From NCBI RefSeq assembly GCF_016124105.1, contig NZ_JADGMQ010000010.1, forward strand, positions 79,661 to 143,660: a stretch of DNA of 64,000 nucleotides, read 5' to 3'. The stretch comes from Aquamicrobium zhengzhouense. Its GTDB lineage: Bacteria; Pseudomonadota; Alphaproteobacteria; Rhizobiales; Rhizobiaceae. The translations under genes and the position numbers were made by a program. Positions 1-8,973 of the stretch are shown piece by piece. Numbering within the stretch: the stretch's first letter is position 1; every line of letters begins with the position of its first letter. The notes under the pieces are model-generated. The model searched no databases and was not told where the DNA came from. It saw only the letters and a list, made by a program, of their open reading frames with translations.

Positions 1-756
1 CATGTTGACGATGTGCTGGACGACGTCTCCATCAATCTCGGTCGGGTTGACGAAATGGGTCATGCCGAAGCGCTCGCCCCATTCCTTCTTGTCGTTATTG
101 ATGTCGACGCCGATGATCATGTCGGCGCCAGCGAGCCTGAGGCCCTGAATAACGTTAAGACCAATGCCGCCAAGACCAAACACGGCCGCAGTTGCGCCAA
201 TCTCGACCTTTGCCGTGTTGAAGACGGCACCGATGCCGGTCGTCACGCCGCAGCCGATGTAGCAGATCTTGTCAAACGGGGCGTCCGGATTGACCTTGGC
301 CAGGGCGATCTCAGGCAGAACCGTGTGGTTCGCGAAGGTCGAGCAGCCCATATAGTGGAAGATCTTGTCCTTGCCGATCGAGAAGCGGCTGGTGCCATCG
401 GGCATCAAGCCCTGCCCCTGGGTGGCGCGGATCGCGGTGCAAAGGTTGGTCTTCTGCGACAGGCACGACGGGCACTGGCGGCACTCTGGAGTATAGAGCG
501 GGATGACGTGGTCACCCTTCTTCAGCGAAGTCACACCCGGACCAACGTCGACGACAACGCCTGCGCCCTCATGGCCAAGAATCGCCGGGAAGATACCTTC
601 CGGGTCAGCGCCCGACAGAGTGAATTCGTCTGTATGGCAAATGCCGGTCGCCTTGATCTCGACCAGGACCTCGCCCTCGCGCGGACCTTCAAGATCGACT
701 TCCATGATCTCCAGCGGCTTGCCAGCAGCAACGGCAACGGCGGCACGTGTCTTCAT
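1..756 (-). CDS. frmA: S-(hydroxymethyl)glutathione dehydrogenase / class III alcohol dehydrogenase (partial)
   Basis: Zinc-dependent class III alcohol dehydrogenase, the cytosolic enzyme that oxidises S-hydroxymethylglutathione in formaldehyde detoxification. Translating the minus strand from the ATG at 756-754 gives 252 residues. These include the catalytic zinc region [12 protein letters not shown], the GHEGAGVV segment, the four structural-zinc cysteines in [17 protein letters not shown] and the Rossmann motif GLGGIG. A GAGGAG ribosome site lies 7 bases before the start. About 120 C-terminal residues of the usual 370-375 lie beyond the left window edge, so the gene is partial because of the window and not broken. 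It points away from the inositol genes and is separated by about 130 bases from the next one. Family assignment is secure; the physiological substrate is inferred from family. Confidence 0.93.
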   Translation of the reverse strand, partial: MKTRAAVAVAAGKPLEIMEVDLEGPREGEVLVEIKATGICHTDEFTLSGADPEGIFPAILGHEGAGVVVDVGPGVTSLKKGDHVIPLYTPECRQCPSCLSQKTNLCTAIRATQGQGLMPDGTSRFSIGKDKIFHYMGCSTFANHTVLPEIALAKVNPDAPFDKICYIGCGVTTGIGAVFNTAKVEIGATAAVFGLGGIGLNVIQGLRLAGADMIIGVDINNDKKEWGERFGMTHFVNPTEIDGDVVQHIVNM

Positions 757-885
757 AATCAACTCCTCGTCCGAAGGGACCGAATCCTGAAATTGGGTTG
801 TCTAAGCCTACCCGCATCGAAGGCAGGTCTGCCATAGCCCAAAAGTCTACCGACTGTCCAAAGTGGCGACCGGCAGGTGTTAATT

Positions 886-1995
886 TCAGATGGAAATGCG
901 ATTGCCGTATGAGGCCGCGATCGCGTGAATGACCCGCTCGAAGTGCAGGGCATCGGCAAATGAGGGATAGGCATCTGCTTTATCCGCTATCGCCCGCAAG
1001 AAACTGGCGGCTTCGATCGTTTTCAAATCATTGAAGCCCAGTTGATGGCCTGGAGCCGGGACGAAATGTCCGTAGGGATCATGAGACGGCCCGGTCAGGA
1101 TCGTGCGAAAACCCTGCGTGTTGCCGCCGGAGTTCTGGTACAGACGTAGTTCGTTCATCCGCTCCTGGTCAAAGCAGATCATGCCTTGCGTGCCATGCAC
1201 CTCCACGGCCATGTAGTTTTTCCGCCCCCAGGCAGAGCGCGACGTCGAAAAGACCCCTTGAACTCCGTTGTCAAATTCAAGGATTGCGGAGGCGATATCT
1301 TCGTTCTCGACCGGCCTGTGCATCCCGTCCTCAGCTGAAGGTCGAGTTGCATGAACGGTGCGGACATCGCCGATCACACTGCGAACTTTGCCCATAAGCT
1401 CGACCGCCATGCTGATCATATGGCAGCCGAGATCACCCAGCGCCCCCAGTCCAGCTTCCGCTTTCGTTGCCCGCCATGTCCAGGGCAGGTCCGGGTCTGC
1501 CTGATAATCTTCGTCGACAAATCCGCGGAAGTGGATCGGGCGGCCGATTGCACCCTCCTCGATCAGCTTCCTGACATGCTGGAATGCGGGATTTCGGATG
1601 TAATTATAGCCGACTATCGTCTTCCCAGCAGAACCCCGGGCTGCGGCAGCCATTGCCTCGGCGTCCTCCAACGTGAGTGCCATCGGCTTTTCACAATGGA
1701 CGTGCTTGCCTGCTTCAAGAGCCGCGATGGCGATCTGGGCATGCAGCTTGTTTGGTGTCGTGATACAGACAATGTCGACAGCGGGATCAGAGACGACATT
1801 TTGCCAATCATCCGTCACGCGGGCAAAGCCAAACTGGTCGGCCATCGCCTCTGCCTTGTCCCGCGGCATCTCGCACAAAAGCTCGAGCCGCGGCGTCGGA
1901 ACATCGCCGAACACCGCCCTCACTGCGCCATAGGCCAGCGCATGGCATTTTCCCATGAAGCCGGTGCCAATGAGACCAATCCCGACGCTCGCCAC
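886..1995 (-). CDS. Gfo/Idh/MocA family NAD(P)-dependent oxidoreductase (inositol-type)
   Basis: 369-residue dehydrogenase of the Gfo/Idh/MocA family. It shows the N-terminal nucleotide-binding motif GLIGTGFMGKCHA, the EKP motif in HVHCEKPMAL and a catalytic D-x3-H in GDLGCHM. The start is GTG at 1995, two bases after the stop of the upstream iolG, so the two are translated as one unit. Next to iolG and the rest of the iol genes it probably oxidises another inositol isomer such as scyllo-inositol, or an inositol-derived keto sugar. The substrate is inferred from context only. Confidence 0.85.
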   Translation of the reverse strand: MASVGIGLIGTGFMGKCHALAYGAVRAVFGDVPTPRLELLCEMPRDKAEAMADQFGFARVTDDWQNVVSDPAVDIVCITTPNKLHAQIAIAALEAGKHVHCEKPMALTLEDAEAMAAAARGSAGKTIVGYNYIRNPAFQHVRKLIEEGAIGRPIHFRGFVDEDYQADPDLPWTWRATKAEAGLGALGDLGCHMISMAVELMGKVRSVIGDVRTVHATRPSAEDGMHRPVENEDIASAILEFDNGVQGVFSTSRSAWGRKNYMAVEVHGTQGMICFDQERMNELRLYQNSGGNTQGFRTILTGPSHDPYGHFVPAPGHQLGFNDLKTIEAASFLRAIADKADAYPSFADALHFERVIHAIAASYGNRISI

Positions 1996-1997
1996 CG

Positions 1998-3002
1998 TCA
2001 GCCTCCGATTTCCTCGAGCCGCACCGCCCTTCCCTCGTTCACAGACTTGAGCGCAGCTTCCGCCAGCAGGAGAGCCGCAAGGCCATCTGCCCCGGATGGT
2101 GACGGCTTCTTCCCTGCCTTAACCGAGGCAATGAAAGATGCGATTTCGGCTGCGTAAGCTTCGGTGTACCGGGTCATGAAAAAGTCGTGCAGCGGCGGCC
2201 GCTCGTAACCGGCGCTCGTCGCCACTTCGATGGAAACGGGACGTTGATTTTCTGCGGCCACCGAGCCCAACGAGCCATGCACCTCGACACGTTGGTCATA
2301 GCCATATGCAGCGCGGCGTGAATTCGAGATGGTGCAGTGCTTTCCGGAAGCGGTCGCCAGCGTGACAGAAGCACTGTCGAAATCTCCGAGTTCGCCAATT
2401 TGCGGATCAACCAGGACGGAGGCGGTGGCAAAGACAGTGTCCGGCTCTTCGCCGAGGAGAAACCGTGCCATGTCGAAGTCGTGAATGGTCATATCGCGGA
2501 AAATGCCGCCAGATGACGTGATGTAATTGGCAGGCGGCGGCCCTGGGTCGCGCGAGACGATCTGAATCATTTCAACATTACCGATGCGCCCGTCGTCGAT
2601 CGCGCGGCGCACAGCGCGAAAGTGCGGGTCAAAGCGGCGATTGAACCCGATCATCAAGGTTGCGTCGGTCTCCTCCACCGTCTGGAGGCACTGGCGCACG
2701 CGCTCAATCGTCAAATCCACGGGCTTCTCGCAGAAGATCGACTTCCCGGCCCGTGCAAATTTCTCGATGAGATCAGCGTGCGTATCCGTGGGTGTGCAGA
2801 TTACCACCGCATCAATATCGCCAGCCGTCTCGATCTCCTCCACCGTTCTGGCCTCGCCGCCGAACCTGCTGATGATCGCGTCGGCAGCTTCCTTGAATGG
2901 ATCCGCAACCGCCACAAGAGTCGCGTCTGGATTGGCCGCAATGGCTTTCGCATGAACGCGCCCGATACGGCCTGCGCCCAGAAGTGCAAATCTGATGCTC
3001 AC
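1998..3002 (-). CDS. iolG: myo-inositol 2-dehydrogenase
   Basis: NAD-dependent enzyme that oxidises myo-inositol to 2-keto-myo-inositol, the first step of inositol catabolism. The 334-residue protein carries the Rossmann motif GAGRIGRVHA, the CEKPVDL motif and the segment DMTIHDFDMARFL, which is typical of inositol 2-dehydrogenases and holds the catalytic Asp/His. I chose the GTG at 3002-3000 because GGGAGG sits five bases upstream and the protein then starts directly at the nucleotide-binding fold; the ATG at 3029 would lie upstream of that ribosome site. It is divergent from iolR, and the shared 120-bp region contains an IolR-like operator. Confidence 0.93.
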   Translation of the reverse strand: MSIRFALLGAGRIGRVHAKAIAANPDATLVAVADPFKEAADAIISRFGGEARTVEEIETAGDIDAVVICTPTDTHADLIEKFARAGKSIFCEKPVDLTIERVRQCLQTVEETDATLMIGFNRRFDPHFRAVRRAIDDGRIGNVEMIQIVSRDPGPPPANYITSSGGIFRDMTIHDFDMARFLLGEEPDTVFATASVLVDPQIGELGDFDSASVTLATASGKHCTISNSRRAAYGYDQRVEVHGSLGSVAAENQRPVSIEVATSAGYERPPLHDFFMTRYTEAYAAEIASFIASVKAGKKPSPSGADGLAALLLAEAALKSVNEGRAVRLEEIGG

Positions 3003-3072
3003 GATTTCCTCCCTGTTCCTGTCCAACACTGTGCATCATCGGGGCAATCGATCCCGGCACGCTTGCGCTAAC

Positions 3073-3086
3073 AGAATGAATATTCC
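3073..3086. promoter_or_regulatory. IolR-like operator between iolG and iolR
   Basis: AGAATGAATATTCC fits the GGAA-N6-TTCC palindrome that, as I recall it, was proposed for the rhizobial IolR regulator, with one mismatch. It lies 71 bases upstream of the iolG GTG and 37 bases upstream of iolR, so it could serve both autoregulation of iolR and control of the dehydrogenase genes. A second copy occurs at 3981-3994. Confidence 0.55.
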
Positions 3087-3122
3087 AAAATCAGGGAAAG
3101 TAGATCATGTCAAGGTACCAGC

Positions 3123-3947
3123 ATGCCGACAGACGGAATCCCAGCTCCAAGAAACCTCGCCGAATTTGAAGAGCGATTGCGTCGGGTCGGCGGAACCTTG
3201 CCGAAGCGGCTCAAGCAGTGCGCCGAATATGTGGCGGCGAATCCGGACAAGATCGCCTTCGCCACAGTTGCAGATATAGCTGCGAGAGCACAGGTACCGG
3301 CCTCAGCATTGATGCGCTTTTGCCAGGAGATGGGCTTTTCCGGCTATTCCCAGATGCAAAAGCTCTACCGCGAAGAATATTCGCAAAAGTGGCCCGACTA
3401 CACGACGCGACTTGCGAGCCTGCGAAATGGCGGCGGCGAGACGCCTTCCGGCCTCCTGGCGGAGTTCTCAGAGGCTGGCCGATCCTCCATTGAAAACCTT
3501 GCGCGTTCAGTCGATCCGGAGCTTTTGCGCAAGGCGGTGACTGTCCTTGCGGGGGCTCGAACGATCCATATTGTCGGACTGCGACGGACCTTTCCCGTTG
3601 CAAGCTATCTTGCTTACGCATTCGAGAAGATGAGCATCCCGGCCATCTTGCACAGCGGTGTCGGGAATTTGACGCAACATCACATGCTTGGCGAAGGCGA
3701 TGCGCTAATCGCCATCACCTTTGCCCCTTACACGGCTGACACTGTCGCCCTTGCGGAAGCTGCCGCGCAACGCGGTGTGGAAATCGTGGCCATTACGGAT
3801 CTCCCCACAAGCCCTCTGGCGGCTCTTGATGCGTTGCATTTGCTTGTATCGGAAATTGACGTCGGAAATTTCCGCGTCCTTGCAGCGACCATGACGCTGG
3901 CAATGACCCTGTCAGTCGCAGTGGGGGCGCGGCGCCGGCTTCTTTAA
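3123..3947 (+). CDS. iolR: RpiR-family transcriptional repressor of inositol genes
   Basis: 274-residue RpiR/MurR-type regulator: an N-terminal helix-turn-helix (about residues 25-85, including FATVADIAARAQVPASAL), then a SIS sugar-phosphate-binding domain (about 125-260, with TIHIVGLRRTFPVA and TDLPTSPLAA). In rhizobia the IolR of this family represses the inositol genes and is relieved by a pathway intermediate; that is family knowledge. Its position between iolG and the importer/iolCDEB operon, with matching operators on both sides, supports the assignment. It is transcribed alone in the plus direction, with 119 bases before the importer operon. Confidence 0.88.
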   Translation: MPTDGIPAPRNLAEFEERLRRVGGTLPKRLKQCAEYVAANPDKIAFATVADIAARAQVPASALMRFCQEMGFSGYSQMQKLYREEYSQKWPDYTTRLASLRNGGGETPSGLLAEFSEAGRSSIENLARSVDPELLRKAVTVLAGARTIHIVGLRRTFPVASYLAYAFEKMSIPAILHSGVGNLTQHHMLGEGDALIAITFAPYTADTVALAEAAAQRGVEIVAITDLPTSPLAALDALHLLVSEIDVGNFRVLAATMTLAMTLSVAVGARRRLL

Positions 3948-3962
3948 TATAGAACAACACTA

Positions 3963-3994
3963 TTGCAAATCCCCCAAAATGGAATATACGTTCT
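3963..3994 (+). promoter_or_regulatory. Promoter with overlapping IolR-like operator before the inositol importer operon
   Basis: A possible -35 box TTGCAA (3963-3968) and -10 box TATACG (3985-3990) are 16 bases apart. The -10 box lies inside GGAATATACGTTCT (3981-3994), which matches GGAA-N6-TTCC in seven of eight fixed positions. Binding there would block RNA polymerase at the operon that starts at 4067. Promoter boxes are assigned by eye. Confidence 0.5.
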
Positions 3995-4066
3995 GCTTAC
4001 GGTAGTCACGAGAGGACATCGGCAACGATGCGTGGCGGCACCCGTGATCTTCAGAGGGAGGAGCAA

Positions 4067-5008
4067 ATGAAAAAGTCCATTCTTACGCTGGCAGCTTCGC
4101 TTGCCATCTTTGCCGGCGCTGCGTCGCCTGCTTCGGCCGAGGGTGAGCGCTTCGTCCTTGTCAGCCACGCGCCTGACAGCGACAGCTGGTGGAACACGAT
4201 CAAGAACGCCATCAACGTTGCCGGAGAGCAGATGGGCGTGACGGTCGAGTACCGCAATCCGCCGACCGGCGACCTTGCAGATATGGCCCGCATCATCGAA
4301 CAGGCCGCCGCATCGAGCCCCGACGGCATTATCTCTACGATTGCCGATTTCGACGTTCTGTCCGGCCCGCTAGGCAACGCTGTGGCCATGGGCATCCCGG
4401 TCATCACGATCAATTCTGGCACCGAGGAACAGTCCAAGGAAATCGGCGCGCTGATGCATGTCGGGCAGCCTGAGAAGGCCGCGGGTTTTGGTGCAGGCGA
4501 GAAAGCAAAGGCTGCCGGTGTCACCAAGTTTTTATGCGTCAATCACTACATCACCAATCCCGCCTCTGTAGAGCGCTGCCAGGGTTATGCTGAAGCACTC
4601 GGCGTTGAACTGGGCAACCAGATGATCGACGCAGGCCAGGACCCGGCGGAGATCAAGTCGAAGGTGATGGCCTATCTGCAGACCAACCCGGATACTAACG
4701 GCATCCTCACGCTTGGACCGACATCCGCTGAGCCTACGATCGCCGCCCTCAACGAAAACGGGCAGGCGGGTACCATCCATTTCGGCACCTTTGACATCTC
4801 CTCTGAAATTGCTGCTGCCATTAAAAGCGACGTTGTTGCCTTCGCGATCGACCAGCAGCCATTCCTTCAGGGCTATCTACCCGTCGTGATCCTGACCAAT
4901 CTCGCGCGTTACGGCGTGGTGCCCGGCAACTCGATTAACTCCGGCCCGGGCTTCGTGACCAAAGACAATATCGAGCTCGTCGAAAAACACGCCGGCCAAT
5001 ACCGGTAA
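4067..5008 (+). CDS. Periplasmic sugar-binding protein of an inositol-type ABC importer
   Basis: 313-residue periplasmic binding protein of the ribose/fructose-binding (Peripla_BP_4) type. It has a clear signal peptide (about residues 1-24, ending ASPASA) and conserved segments such as VSHAPDSDSWWN and DQQPFLQGYLPV. The start is the ATG at 4067, preceded by GAGGAG; an upstream in-frame ATG at 4028 would place 13 residues before the signal peptide. It leads an operon of permease, ATPase and iolCDEB and shares the IolR-like operator, so myo-inositol is the likely ligand. The family resembles FrcB-type proteins, so another polyol or sugar cannot be excluded. Confidence 0.85.
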   Translation: MKKSILTLAASLAIFAGAASPASAEGERFVLVSHAPDSDSWWNTIKNAINVAGEQMGVTVEYRNPPTGDLADMARIIEQAAASSPDGIISTIADFDVLSGPLGNAVAMGIPVITINSGTEEQSKEIGALMHVGQPEKAAGFGAGEKAKAAGVTKFLCVNHYITNPASVERCQGYAEALGVELGNQMIDAGQDPAEIKSKVMAYLQTNPDTNGILTLGPTSAEPTIAALNENGQAGTIHFGTFDISSEIAAAIKSDVVAFAIDQQPFLQGYLPVVILTNLARYGVVPGNSINSGPGFVTKDNIELVEKHAGQYR

Positions 5009-5018
5009 CGGCTCGCAA

Positions 5019-5045
5019 GGGAGAGGCTCTCGAGCCGCCTCTCCC
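5019..5045 (+). other. Stem-loop between binding protein and permease genes
   Basis: GGGAGAGGC (5019-5027) pairs perfectly with GCCTCTCCC (5037-5045) across a 9-base loop. No T-run follows, so it is more likely a 3'-end-protecting or partly terminating hairpin. That would let the binding protein be made in excess over the membrane subunits. Confidence 0.6.
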
Positions 5046-5121
5046 CCCAATCGTACCCAGTACTCGGCAGAAATGCGCACTTCGCGAGTGACCAGGCACG
5101 CCTATTTTCCGGAGATCACTG

Positions 5122-6276
5122 ATGTCAGAGAGCACTCCACGATCCCAGACTGTCGCCCCAACAGGCCCGGCAAATCTTGTGAAAGATGAGCGCGTCAAGG
5201 AAATGTCCGCGTGGCGCAAATCGCTGGTTCGCCCCGAACTGGGGGCTATTTGCGGCACCATCCTCGTCTTCTCATTTTTTCTGATCATCGCCCGGGGAAC
5301 CGGCATGTTCGCGCCGCAGGGCATTCTCAACTGGGGCGTGGTTTCAGCACAGTTTGCGATTATCGCGGTCGGAGCCTGCCTGCTGATGATCGCCGGCGAG
5401 TTCGATTTGTCGGTAGGCTCGATGATTGGCTTCTCTGGTGTCGTCATCGCGTTGATGTCCGTCACCTGGGGCTATCCCGTGTGGTTTGCGATCATCGTTG
5501 CGTTCGCAATCGCAGTCGCGATCGGCGCGCTCAATGGCTATCTGGTCATCAAGACCGGGCTGCCTTCCTTCATCGTCACCCTCGCCTTCCTCTATGTGCT
5601 TCGCGGTCTGACGATCTACGGATCCATTGCCACAACCCGCCAGACCATCATCGGTGGCGTTAGCGAGGTTGCAGCAGGAGATCCTATCGCGTGGCTGTTC
5701 GGCGGGAAAATCCTCGGCTTCCTCTTCGTTTGGCTGGCCGATATCGGTCTCATCGGCAAGTTCGTGGCAGGTCCGCGCGCCGGGCAGCCGGTCATCGAGG
5801 GCGTGCCGATGCTCATAGTCTGGGCCTTGGTGTTGATCGCTTTCGCGCACATTCTTCTCACACGGACACGCTTCGGCAACTGGATCTTTGCATCTGGCGG
5901 AGACGCGCAGGCCGCCCGCTACGTCGGTGTCCCGGTGAACCGCGTAAAGATCCTGATGTTCATGTTCTCGGCATTCTGCGCGACCGTCTTTGCAACTTGT
6001 CAGGTGATGGAGTTCGGCTCTGCCGCAGCCGATCGCGGGCTCCTCAAGGAGTTTGAAGCCATCATATCCGTTGTCATCGGTGGCGCCCTGCTCACCGGTG
6101 GCTACGGCTCGGTCATTGGAGCAGCCCTCGGCGCCCTCATCTTCGGAGTTGTCCAGCAAGGCCTGTTCTTTGCCGGTGTGGAGAGTTCACTCTTCCGCGT
6201 GTTCCTCGGCGTTATCCTTCTGATGGCCGTCATTTTGAACACCTACATCCGACGCATGATCACGGGAGAGCGTTGA
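5122..6276 (+). CDS. ABC importer permease, BPD_transp_2 (RbsC/FrcC) type
   Basis: 384-residue polytopic inner-membrane protein with about ten hydrophobic helices after a 35-residue cytosolic N-terminus. The cytoplasmic loop [17 protein letters not shown] is the ATPase-contact loop typical of RbsC-type sugar permeases. It lies between its binding protein and its ATPase and ends one base before the ATPase start codon. It should form the homodimeric channel of the inositol importer. Confidence 0.9.
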   Translation: MSESTPRSQTVAPTGPANLVKDERVKEMSAWRKSLVRPELGAICGTILVFSFFLIIARGTGMFAPQGILNWGVVSAQFAIIAVGACLLMIAGEFDLSVGSMIGFSGVVIALMSVTWGYPVWFAIIVAFAIAVAIGALNGYLVIKTGLPSFIVTLAFLYVLRGLTIYGSIATTRQTIIGGVSEVAAGDPIAWLFGGKILGFLFVWLADIGLIGKFVAGPRAGQPVIEGVPMLIVWALVLIAFAHILLTRTRFGNWIFASGGDAQAARYVGVPVNRVKILMFMFSAFCATVFATCQVMEFGSAAADRGLLKEFEAIISVVIGGALLTGGYGSVIGAALGALIFGVVQQGLFFAGVESSLFRVFLGVILLMAVILNTYIRRMITGER

Positions 6277-6277
6277 A

Positions 6278-7057
6278 ATGACCAAGCCTCTGATCGAGCT
6301 CATCGACATCCAGAAGCATTTCGGCCCGGTCATCGCCCTCGCTGGCGTTTCGGTCTCGGTTCTTCCTGGCGAGTGCCACTGCCTTCTTGGAGACAATGGC
6401 GCGGGTAAATCGACTTTCATCAAGACGATGTCAGGCGTCCACAAACCCACCAAGGGCAAAATCCTGATCGACGGCGAGGAGGTCACCTTCTCAAGCCCCC
6501 GCGACGCGATGGAGGCAGGGGTCGCCACCGTGTACCAGGATCTGGCGATGATCCCTCTCATGTCGGTGACGCGGAACTTCTGGATGGGCCGGGAGCCGGT
6601 CCGCAAATTTGGCCCGCTTCAACTGTTTGATTTTGACAGGGCAAATGCCGTCACCCTGGAGGAAATGGCGAAAATGGGCATACGCCTGCGCTCGCCGGAT
6701 CAGGCGGTCGGAACGCTCTCTGGCGGAGAGCGGCAGACGGTCGCTATAGCAAGAGCTGTCTATTTCGGCGCTAAGGTCCTGATCCTCGACGAGCCAACTT
6801 CGGCACTTGGCGTGCGACAGACCGCCAACGTTCTCGCCACCATCGACAAGGTGCGCAAGAACGGGATCGGTATCGTCTTCATCACCCACAATGTGCGCCA
6901 CGCTATGGCAGTCGGTGACCGTTTTACCGTGCTCAATCGCGGCCGGACACTTGGAACGGCAAAGCGAGGCGAGATTCAACCGGAAGAATTGCAGGACATG
7001 ATGGCTGGCGGCCAGGAGCTGGCAGCCCTTGAGGGGTCGCTGGGCGGAACAGTCTGA
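6278..7057 (+). CDS. Sugar ABC importer ATPase, single-domain FrcA type
   Basis: 259-residue ATPase with Walker [10 protein letters not shown], signature [10 protein letters not shown] and Walker [12 protein letters not shown]. Most ribose-type importers use a duplicated ATPase of about 500 residues; this is the single-domain form seen in FrcA-like systems, which works as a homodimer. Its TGA overlaps the iolC ATG by one base, tying transport to catabolism in one transcript. Confidence 0.9.
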   Translation: MTKPLIELIDIQKHFGPVIALAGVSVSVLPGECHCLLGDNGAGKSTFIKTMSGVHKPTKGKILIDGEEVTFSSPRDAMEAGVATVYQDLAMIPLMSVTRNFWMGREPVRKFGPLQLFDFDRANAVTLEEMAKMGIRLRSPDQAVGTLSGGERQTVAIARAVYFGAKVLILDEPTSALGVRQTANVLATIDKVRKNGIGIVFITHNVRHAMAVGDRFTVLNRGRTLGTAKRGEIQPEELQDMMAGGQELAALEGSLGGTV

Positions 7058-8973
7058 TGAAGAAGCTTGATGTCATAACAATTGGCCGATCCTCCGTCGA
7101 TCTGTACGGGGCACAGGTCGGCGGCCGATTGGAGGATATGCGATCCTTCAACAAATATGTTGGCGGCTCTCCGACAAACATGGCGGTTGGCACCGCGCGT
7201 CTTGGGCTGAAGTCCGCCCTGATCACGCGGGTCGGCGACGAACATATGGGCCGCTTCCTGCTCGAACAGCTGGCGGCCGAAGGGGTCGATACACGAGGCA
7301 TCGTCACCGATCCTGAGCGCCTGACCGCTCTGGTGCTTCTTGGCATTCGAGATCAGAAGCAGTTTCCACTGATCTTCTATCGCGAAAATTGCGCCGACAT
7401 GGCGCTGTGCGAAGACGATATCGACCCTGCTTTCATCGGCTTGGCACGATGCGTCGTCGCGACCGGCACCCATCTGTCTCACCCACGGACCGAAGCTGCC
7501 GTCATCAAGGCGCTCCGTCTTGGTCGCGACGCAGGAGCCCGGACCGCCCTCGATATCGACTACCGACCCAATCTTTGGGGCCTCTCCGGCCACGGTGATG
7601 GCGAGAACCGGTTCATTGAATCTGCCGCCGTTACGAAAAAACTGCAGTCCACCCTGCATCTCTTCGACTTGATCGTCGGCACGGAAGAAGAGTTCCATAT
7701 TGCCGGAGGGACGACTGACACCATCGCTGCTTTGCGCGCAGTGCGGACCGTGTCGGACGCCGTTCTCGTCTGCAAGCGCGGGCCGATGGGGGCGTCTGCC
7801 TTTACCGGCGAGATCCCGGACACGCTCGATGAAGGACTGTCCGGACAGGGCTTCCCCATCGAGGTCTTCAATGTGCTGGGTGCTGGTGATGGCTTCATGT
7901 CCGGCCTCCTCAAAGGGTGGCTGGACGGCGAGGATTGGTCGACCGCGTTGAAATACGCGAACGCGTGCGGCGCCTTTGCAGTCTCGCGCCATGGCTGCGC
8001 GCCCGCCTACCCCAGCTGGAACGAACTGCAGTTCTTCTTGTCGCGAGGGATCAAGAACCCCGCGCTGCGCCTCGATGACGAACTCGAGCAGCGGCATTGG
8101 TCAACCACCCGCAAGGGCGCCTGGCCGATCATGCGGGTCTTCGCATTTGATCACCGTAAGCAGCTGGAGGATCTTGCCGAGGCTGCGGGAGCTTCCCGGG
8201 ACAAGATCGCTGAGTTCAAGCAATTGTGTCTCGAAGCAGTTCTTCAGGTTGCCGGCGGCAACGAAGGCTACGGCCTCCTTTGTGACGGGAGGCTGGGAAC
8301 AGAGGCGCTGTTTCGAGCCGCTGGACAAGGTCTATGGATCGGCCGGCCGGTAGAAGAACCGGGCTCACGGCCACTGCGTCTCGAGATCGGGCCCGATTTC
8401 GGCTCTGACCTCGCCGAATGGCCTTCAGAACACGTCGTCAAGGTTCTGTGCTTCTACCACCCGGACGATGACGATGCCATGAAGCGCCAGCAGGAAGAGA
8501 CCGTGCTGCGCGTCGCTGACGCAGCCCGCCGGAACAATCTTGAATTCCTTTTGGAAGTGATCCCGTCCAAGGTGGGTCCGGTCGATGACAAGATTACCGC
8601 GTCGATCATCCAGCGCTTCTACGACCTTGGTGTTTATCCGGATTGGTGGAAATTGGAGCCGATGACTTCCCAGGCGGCTTGGGCGAATGCGTGCGCCGCC
8701 ATCGAGCGAAATGATCCGCTCACGCGGGGGATCGTGGTCCTGGGGCTCGAAGCGGAGGTGGATGCACTCGATGCTTCTTTCCGCCAGGCAGCACGCTTTC
8801 CTTTGGTAAAAGGCTTTGCCGTGGGAAGATCGATATTTCAGGCCGCAGCGAAAAAGTGGCTTGCTGGCAACATCGATGATGCCGCGGCAGTCGCAGAGAT
8901 GGCTGGCGTTTACGCCGATCTTTGCGCACGTTGGGACCAAGCGCTTGCCGCAGCTGACAGGGAGGCAGCATGA
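7057..8973 (+). CDS. iolC: Bifunctional 5-dehydro-2-deoxygluconokinase / DKGP aldolase (IolC-DUF2090)
   Basis: 638 residues. The N-terminal PfkB kinase domain (about 1-325) has GGSPTNMAVG and the catalytic GAGDGFMSG motif. It phosphorylates 5-dehydro-2-deoxygluconate. The C-terminal DUF2090 domain (about 335-635, starting near WPIMRVFAFDHRKQL) is the aldolase-like domain often fused to IolC in proteobacteria. It would cleave the product to DHAP and malonate semialdehyde, replacing a separate IolJ. The gene overlaps iolD by four bases (ATGA). Confidence 0.93.
   Translation: MKKLDVITIGRSSVDLYGAQVGGRLEDMRSFNKYVGGSPTNMAVGTARLGLKSALITRVGDEHMGRFLLEQLAAEGVDTRGIVTDPERLTALVLLGIRDQKQFPLIFYRENCADMALCEDDIDPAFIGLARCVVATGTHLSHPRTEAAVIKALRLGRDAGARTALDIDYRPNLWGLSGHGDGENRFIESAAVTKKLQSTLHLFDLIVGTEEEFHIAGGTTDTIAALRAVRTVSDAVLVCKRGPMGASAFTGEIPDTLDEGLSGQGFPIEVFNVLGAGDGFMSGLLKGWLDGEDWSTALKYANACGAFAVSRHGCAPAYPSWNELQFFLSRGIKNPALRLDDELEQRHWSTTRKGAWPIMRVFAFDHRKQLEDLAEAAGASRDKIAEFKQLCLEAVLQVAGGNEGYGLLCDGRLGTEALFRAAGQGLWIGRPVEEPGSRPLRLEIGPDFGSDLAEWPSEHVVKVLCFYHPDDDDAMKRQQEETVLRVADAARRNNLEFLLEVIPSKVGPVDDKITASIIQRFYDLGVYPDWWKLEPMTSQAAWANACAAIERNDPLTRGIVVLGLEAEVDALDASFRQAARFPLVKGFAVGRSIFQAAAKKWLAGNIDDAAAVAEMAGVYADLCARWDQALAAADREAA

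Noticed and set aside
13..837. 274-codon open frame on the plus strand at the left edge
   Set aside because: The minus strand encodes a clear class III alcohol dehydrogenase over the same bases.
7057..8973. IolC-DUF2090 fusion as a novelty
   Set aside because: This fusion is common in proteobacterial iol operons, so it was annotated but not scored as a finding.
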